From contig NC_090775.1 in NCBI RefSeq assembly GCF_001761485.1, forward strand, positions 930,001 to 994,000: a stretch of 64,000 nucleotides of DNA, written 5' to 3'. Both the position numbers and the translations under genes were made by a program. Below, piece by piece: positions 60,251 through 64,000 of the stretch (position 1 is its first letter; the number at the start of each line of letters is the position of its first letter). Source of the stretch: Yarrowia lipolytica (lineage: Eukaryota > Ascomycota > Dipodascomycetes > Dipodascales). The notes beneath the pieces were generated by a model. The model was not told the DNA's origin and searched no databases. It saw only the letters and a program-made list of their open reading frames with translations.

Positions 60251-63200
60251 ACTTGTATATATGAGGGGATGCACACCAACCAACCAAGTGTGAAGCACAT
60301 AGCAAATGTGAATGATGAATGCATTGAATGAACAATCAAAGCCAACCAGCAAACGAGCGTGGATAGAGACACAGCCAGATCAGTAGGTATGAGTGTCAGA
60401 TCGGCAGGTCGATGTGTTGTAATACAAGAGGGTAGGAGCATCACCAGATTACTATCGAACATACTGTAGTAAGAGAACGCATATACCAAAAGGATCCTTC
60501 CAAAGCAACATATAACCTGAATCGCAATGTCAGCAGAAGATGTCCCCACTGCCATAGAGGTGGATCGATAGTCTACCTGTAGTATTGGTGCACGTGACCT
60601 AGGTCAGACTGAGATGTCACGTACAAGAATTGAGACGCAGAATCACACACAAGGTAGCCTCGGCAATATCACTAATTATCACCTAAGTGATTTCCGCAAG
60701 ATCAACAGAGTCATTTGTGGCCCGCGTTTCTTTCATCAACAGCTACTGAGAGGTTCGATATATATACTACAGTTACTCAGCAGATAGTTGAGAGAAACAG
60801 ACCAGATATTGGAGTAGACTGAAGTTACAGTACATTGCTGGATCACGTGATATTATACCACGACTGATGGTTCAGAGATAACGACTGATAAGATTGCTAT
60901 CAATCGATTCCCGAAAGTCCAGCATATACATTACGGGTAGAGTATCGCTAATTGTAGGTATCATGTTCAACACTTCACTGCTATACTGTGCCGACAGTTT
61001 CTTATTGGAAGAGATGTTGACTGGATAGTCGATATTGAAATCAAAGGGCATAAAACGCCTCTGTGTATCACTGACGATACATTGCCAACAAAGATTGATG
61101 TTAGGGCAACTACAATACAACGCCGAGATCATTGTAGCTGGTATGGGGGGGGGGTTCAAGTCTCATTCCAGACCACGTTATAGATCTATGGCCGCCCACT
61201 CTGGGTTCAATGCGAAAGTTCATGGTCGTGATCATGCGATCTCCATGTCGCCAGGCGACCAGCTTGTAGTCCACCACTGACACATGATATATTCTGTATC
61301 ACTAACCGTGCCGATCGAACCGTATGTACCGTCATCATTCGTCATACAAGTACATGCGGTACGAGTACAGTATGTACCCATGTTCTGAGATAACTGTATT
61401 AGAGCTGACGAAGAGGCCTAACAGAGCGACTACTCACAATACTACTCTGATCTTCAGCTCTCATATCACTGCGCGCCTCCATCTGAGTATTGATAAACAC
61501 TCGGAAACCACTCTCAGCTACTATAATGTCGTTATTAGTAGCAAAATGATCTCCCCCGCTCCCAGAGGACTTGTATGCCACTTCCATGCCACTAGCGGCG
61601 ATATCTAGTCTTTTCCAGAACCCGTCTCACATCCACATAAAATAAAGAGTGTTGGGATATTAATACAGTATATTGAGTAATTGGTTAATTAAGAACTGTT
61701 GGATTTTACTGGATTGAAACCTAGAGGCGACCCTTGCGAGACTCCAAGGCACCACAAAACTCTTCTCTGGGGCCGCATGACGCAGATTAGATGAGGTCCA
61801 CGTTGTTCATGCCAGGGCCAGTCGCTTTTGGTCTCTTTCTAGCCAGTCTGGACCCATAAGCCATTTGGACAATACAATTTAATTTAATCCAGCACAAACT
61901 CTCCGATAAGTCGATCTCTGGCGAAGATTTACAAGGCTTGAGAGGTTTTATGTTTCGTATTGCACGCGAGTGGGTTGGTCTGGTGTTTTTCCGATTGCAA
62001 TTGATTTTCTGTCATTTGTTCTCGGTTTTCCTATTGATTTTATCCATCGCCCAATTTCTTTTATTTTACCCACCTATGTTTAATATTGTATATTTTGCTC
62101 CATAGTTTCTTCTCTATCAAGAATACCCCGCTGTCTCAAACCCTCTGCACTTTCCCAACAAGTTTAATGGGTAGCGGAGATATATCCTGAGGATGTGGGG
62201 CATGGTGCATGTGAATTCCTTGCGAGGTTTCGATGTTTTCCTCCAATTTTGTTCTCGAATTCCCGTTTCTCCGTTTCTCCAAATGTGTTGAGCTCATGCA
62301 TTTGCTCATGCAATGTCGTGTGACTTGTATGGGGAAAAGATAATCTGTCAAGTTGGTGGTATTTGTATTTGTATTTGTATTTGTTCGGGGGAGACCGAAA
62401 GAGCATCCATGTTGACTCAGATTGAGACCAAATATCTGGTACAAACATCTCTAATCACTAGCGTTTGAATCCCATGTCCCGTAGTGGTTGTAGAGAGCTG
62501 GCCTGCCCGTTTTCCATCAAAGTCTAGAGTGCATATTTCATGCATGTGGGGAGCAACTCGTTAATTTTAACAGCTTGGGTGAAAAATGCCGCAAGAAAAA
62601 GCAGGAAAAAACTCACTAAAGCGGTCTCCCCTGTAAACCACAAGAGGAGAGTCGCATAAACACCTCTGTTTCTCGCGGCAACGTTAGAATTGCCTCGGAT
62701 CCGGGCCGCACACTCCCACCAACACGCACGATTTTCTCAGATTCTAAATGAATATTTCTATTTGGAAAGGCTCACCTGTTGAACTCAACAAGGATGCAGG
62801 CACGTCAACAAAAACAGTAGTGGCGGAAGCTGGTAACCGAGACCGGGGCAACGAGGATGAAGGAGGGGCGGGAGAAGAATTCTGAGGGTGGAATAATACT
62901 CGCACGACCACGTGGAATACACCGGCGGTTTTATTCCGTCAAAACCCCGCGGTTCAGAGTTTCTACGACTGTCCCTCGGCTTAACTCCGTCCACTTTTTG
63001 GTTTCTGTTTGAGTTTGAATTACGATTGAAAATGCGAATTTGACGGTGAAAATTGTCGGAATGCGACGATAGAAACACTGGAATCGACAAAACTGCCTGC
63101 TCCGGAGGAGATGAAACACTCAAAAATCGCATATCTTGCCTCTAAAAGCTCCGACCCGCTCACCCGGCAAACAGGTCACATAACCTAAAATGCTAACTCC

Positions 63201-63284
63201 GAACTCTAACCAAGTCTCTAGATATATACATAACAGTGATCCTGTTGAGAGTCTTTTCGTAGCCACTTGCACAAACATCACAAA
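60251..63284. other. Long intergenic region before ELO1
   Basis: About 3.0 kb, the largest gap. Contents: TACAAGTA at 61345-61352 among GTAC words, a G10 run near 61145, the hexamer repeat TATTTG (62360-62384), AT-rich DNA at 62040-62100, and a GC-richer stretch with ACCCCGCGG near 62945. All plus and minus frames look random. The right end is the ELO1 promoter (TATATACAT at 63222-63230). Confidence 0.45.
62360..62384. repeat. Hexamer repeat TATTTG
   Basis: Four successive TATTTG units. Short microsatellite. Confidence 0.85.
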
Positions 63285-64000
63285 ATGCTCTCGTCAATCT
63301 CGCCCGACCTATACTCGTCCTTCTCGTTCAAAAACTCGCTCGCCGAGGCCATGCCCTCCGTGCCACACGAACTCATCAACTCAAAAACACTCTCATGGAT
63401 GTACAATGCCTCTCTGGACATTCGGGTTCCTCTGACTATCGGAACCATCTACGCCGTCTCCGTGCACCTGACCAACTCATCTGAACGAATCAAGAAACGC
63501 CAGCCCATTGCCTTTGCCAAGACCGCACTCTTCAAGTGGCTCTGTGTCCTCCACAATGCAGGTCTGTGTCTCTACTCAGCATGGACCTTTGTCGGTATCC
63601 TCAACGCCGTCAAACACGCCTACCAAATCACAGGAGACAGCTCCGCCCCCTTCTCCTTCAACACCCTCTGGGGATCGTTTTGTTCACGTGACTCCCTCTG
63701 GGTCACCGGCCTCAACTACTACGGATACTGGTTCTATCTGTCCAAATTCTACGAAGTGGTGGACACCATGATCATCCTCGCAAAGGGAAAACCGTCCTCA
63801 ATGCTCCAGACATACCACCACACCGGCGCCATGTTCTCCATGTGGGCCGGCATCCGATTCGCCTCTCCCCCCATCTGGATCTTTGTGGTTTTCAACTCCC
63901 TCATCCACACAATCATGTACTTTTACTACACCCTCACCACCCTCAAGATCAAGGTTCCCAAGATCCTCAAGGCATCTCTGACCACCGCCCAGATCACCCA
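63285..64000 (+). CDS. ELO1: Fatty acid elongase (ELO family), 3' end outside window
   Basis: ER 3-ketoacyl-CoA synthase that performs the first step of fatty acid elongation with malonyl-CoA. The frame opens at ATG 63285 and runs off the right edge with 238 codons visible. Several membrane segments are visible (VPLTIGTIYAVSVHLT, FKWLCVLHNAGLCLYSAWTF). The ELO signatures are the Asn/Tyr-rich YYGYWFYLSKFYEVVDTMIILAKGK segment and the histidine box, here QTYHHTGAM (Gln175, His178-His179). In many ELO proteins the box is HxxHH; Gln at the first position is common in a fungal and algal subgroup that includes Mortierella enzymes. Next is MWAGIRFASPP and MYFYYTLTTLKIKVPK. From memory, Y. lipolytica ELO1 lies a few genes from ARE1 as here. 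Chain-length preference cannot be read from the sequence. Confidence 0.95.
   Translation, partial: MLSSISPDLYSSFSFKNSLAEAMPSVPHELINSKTLSWMYNASLDIRVPLTIGTIYAVSVHLTNSSERIKKRQPIAFAKTALFKWLCVLHNAGLCLYSAWTFVGILNAVKHAYQITGDSSAPFSFNTLWGSFCSRDSLWVTGLNYYGYWFYLSKFYEVVDTMIILAKGKPSSMLQTYHHTGAMFSMWAGIRFASPPIWIFVVFNSLIHTIMYFYYTLTTLKIKVPKILKASLTTAQIT

Overview
The window is nuclear DNA of an ascomycete yeast, almost certainly Yarrowia lipolytica. The introns carry GTGAGT donors and acceptors in which the branch point touches the AG (TACTAACCCAG). A lone 5S rRNA gene lies among protein genes, intergenic spaces are long, and the protein set is typical of the species. From memory, not from a search, Y. lipolytica ARE1 and ELO1 lie a few genes apart on chromosome F, which fits this window.

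Layout. 0-8 kb: MRS2 (cut by the left edge), COX14, RTF2, the U2AF small subunit and PRE8; four of the five genes seen whole or nearly so carry one large 5' intron. 7.8-24.3 kb: DUG2, ATG15, TAF4, a membrane-tethered F-box-like protein, condensin YCS4 and ceramide synthase LAG1. 26.3-33.5 kb: HSE1, SER1, an XAP5 protein, BUD23 and a 5S rRNA gene. 33.7-36.6 kb: a cluster of very short minus-strand reading frames that each encode one C2HC zinc finger. 37.4-46.4 kb: IRC3, a peroxisomal AMP-binding enzyme ending in SKL, and ARE1. 48-54.6 kb: a probable CENP-P/Ctf19-like kinetochore protein, an STK19-like protein, SMD2, an FBXO21-like protein and a YjbQ/UPF0047 protein. 55.7-64 kb: DAL3, a further zinc-finger microprotein, mitoribosomal mL57 and ELO1 (cut by the right edge).

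There are no operons, as expected in a yeast, and neighbours mostly have unrelated jobs. Loose themes are lipid metabolism (LAG1, AMP-binding enzyme, ARE1, ELO1, ATG15), mitochondria (MRS2, COX14, IRC3, mL57), splicing (U2AF small subunit, SMD2) and the cell cycle (YCS4, the kinetochore candidate).

The most novel signal is the zinc-finger microprotein cluster: four intact genes of 31-76 residues and one frameshifted copy within 3 kb, all sharing C-x2-C-x12-H-x3-C, with a cousin 22 kb away. Such genes fall below usual gene-calling cutoffs. No plain transposon or CRISPR array was found. One 77-bp foldback structure and several small tandem repeats are reported.
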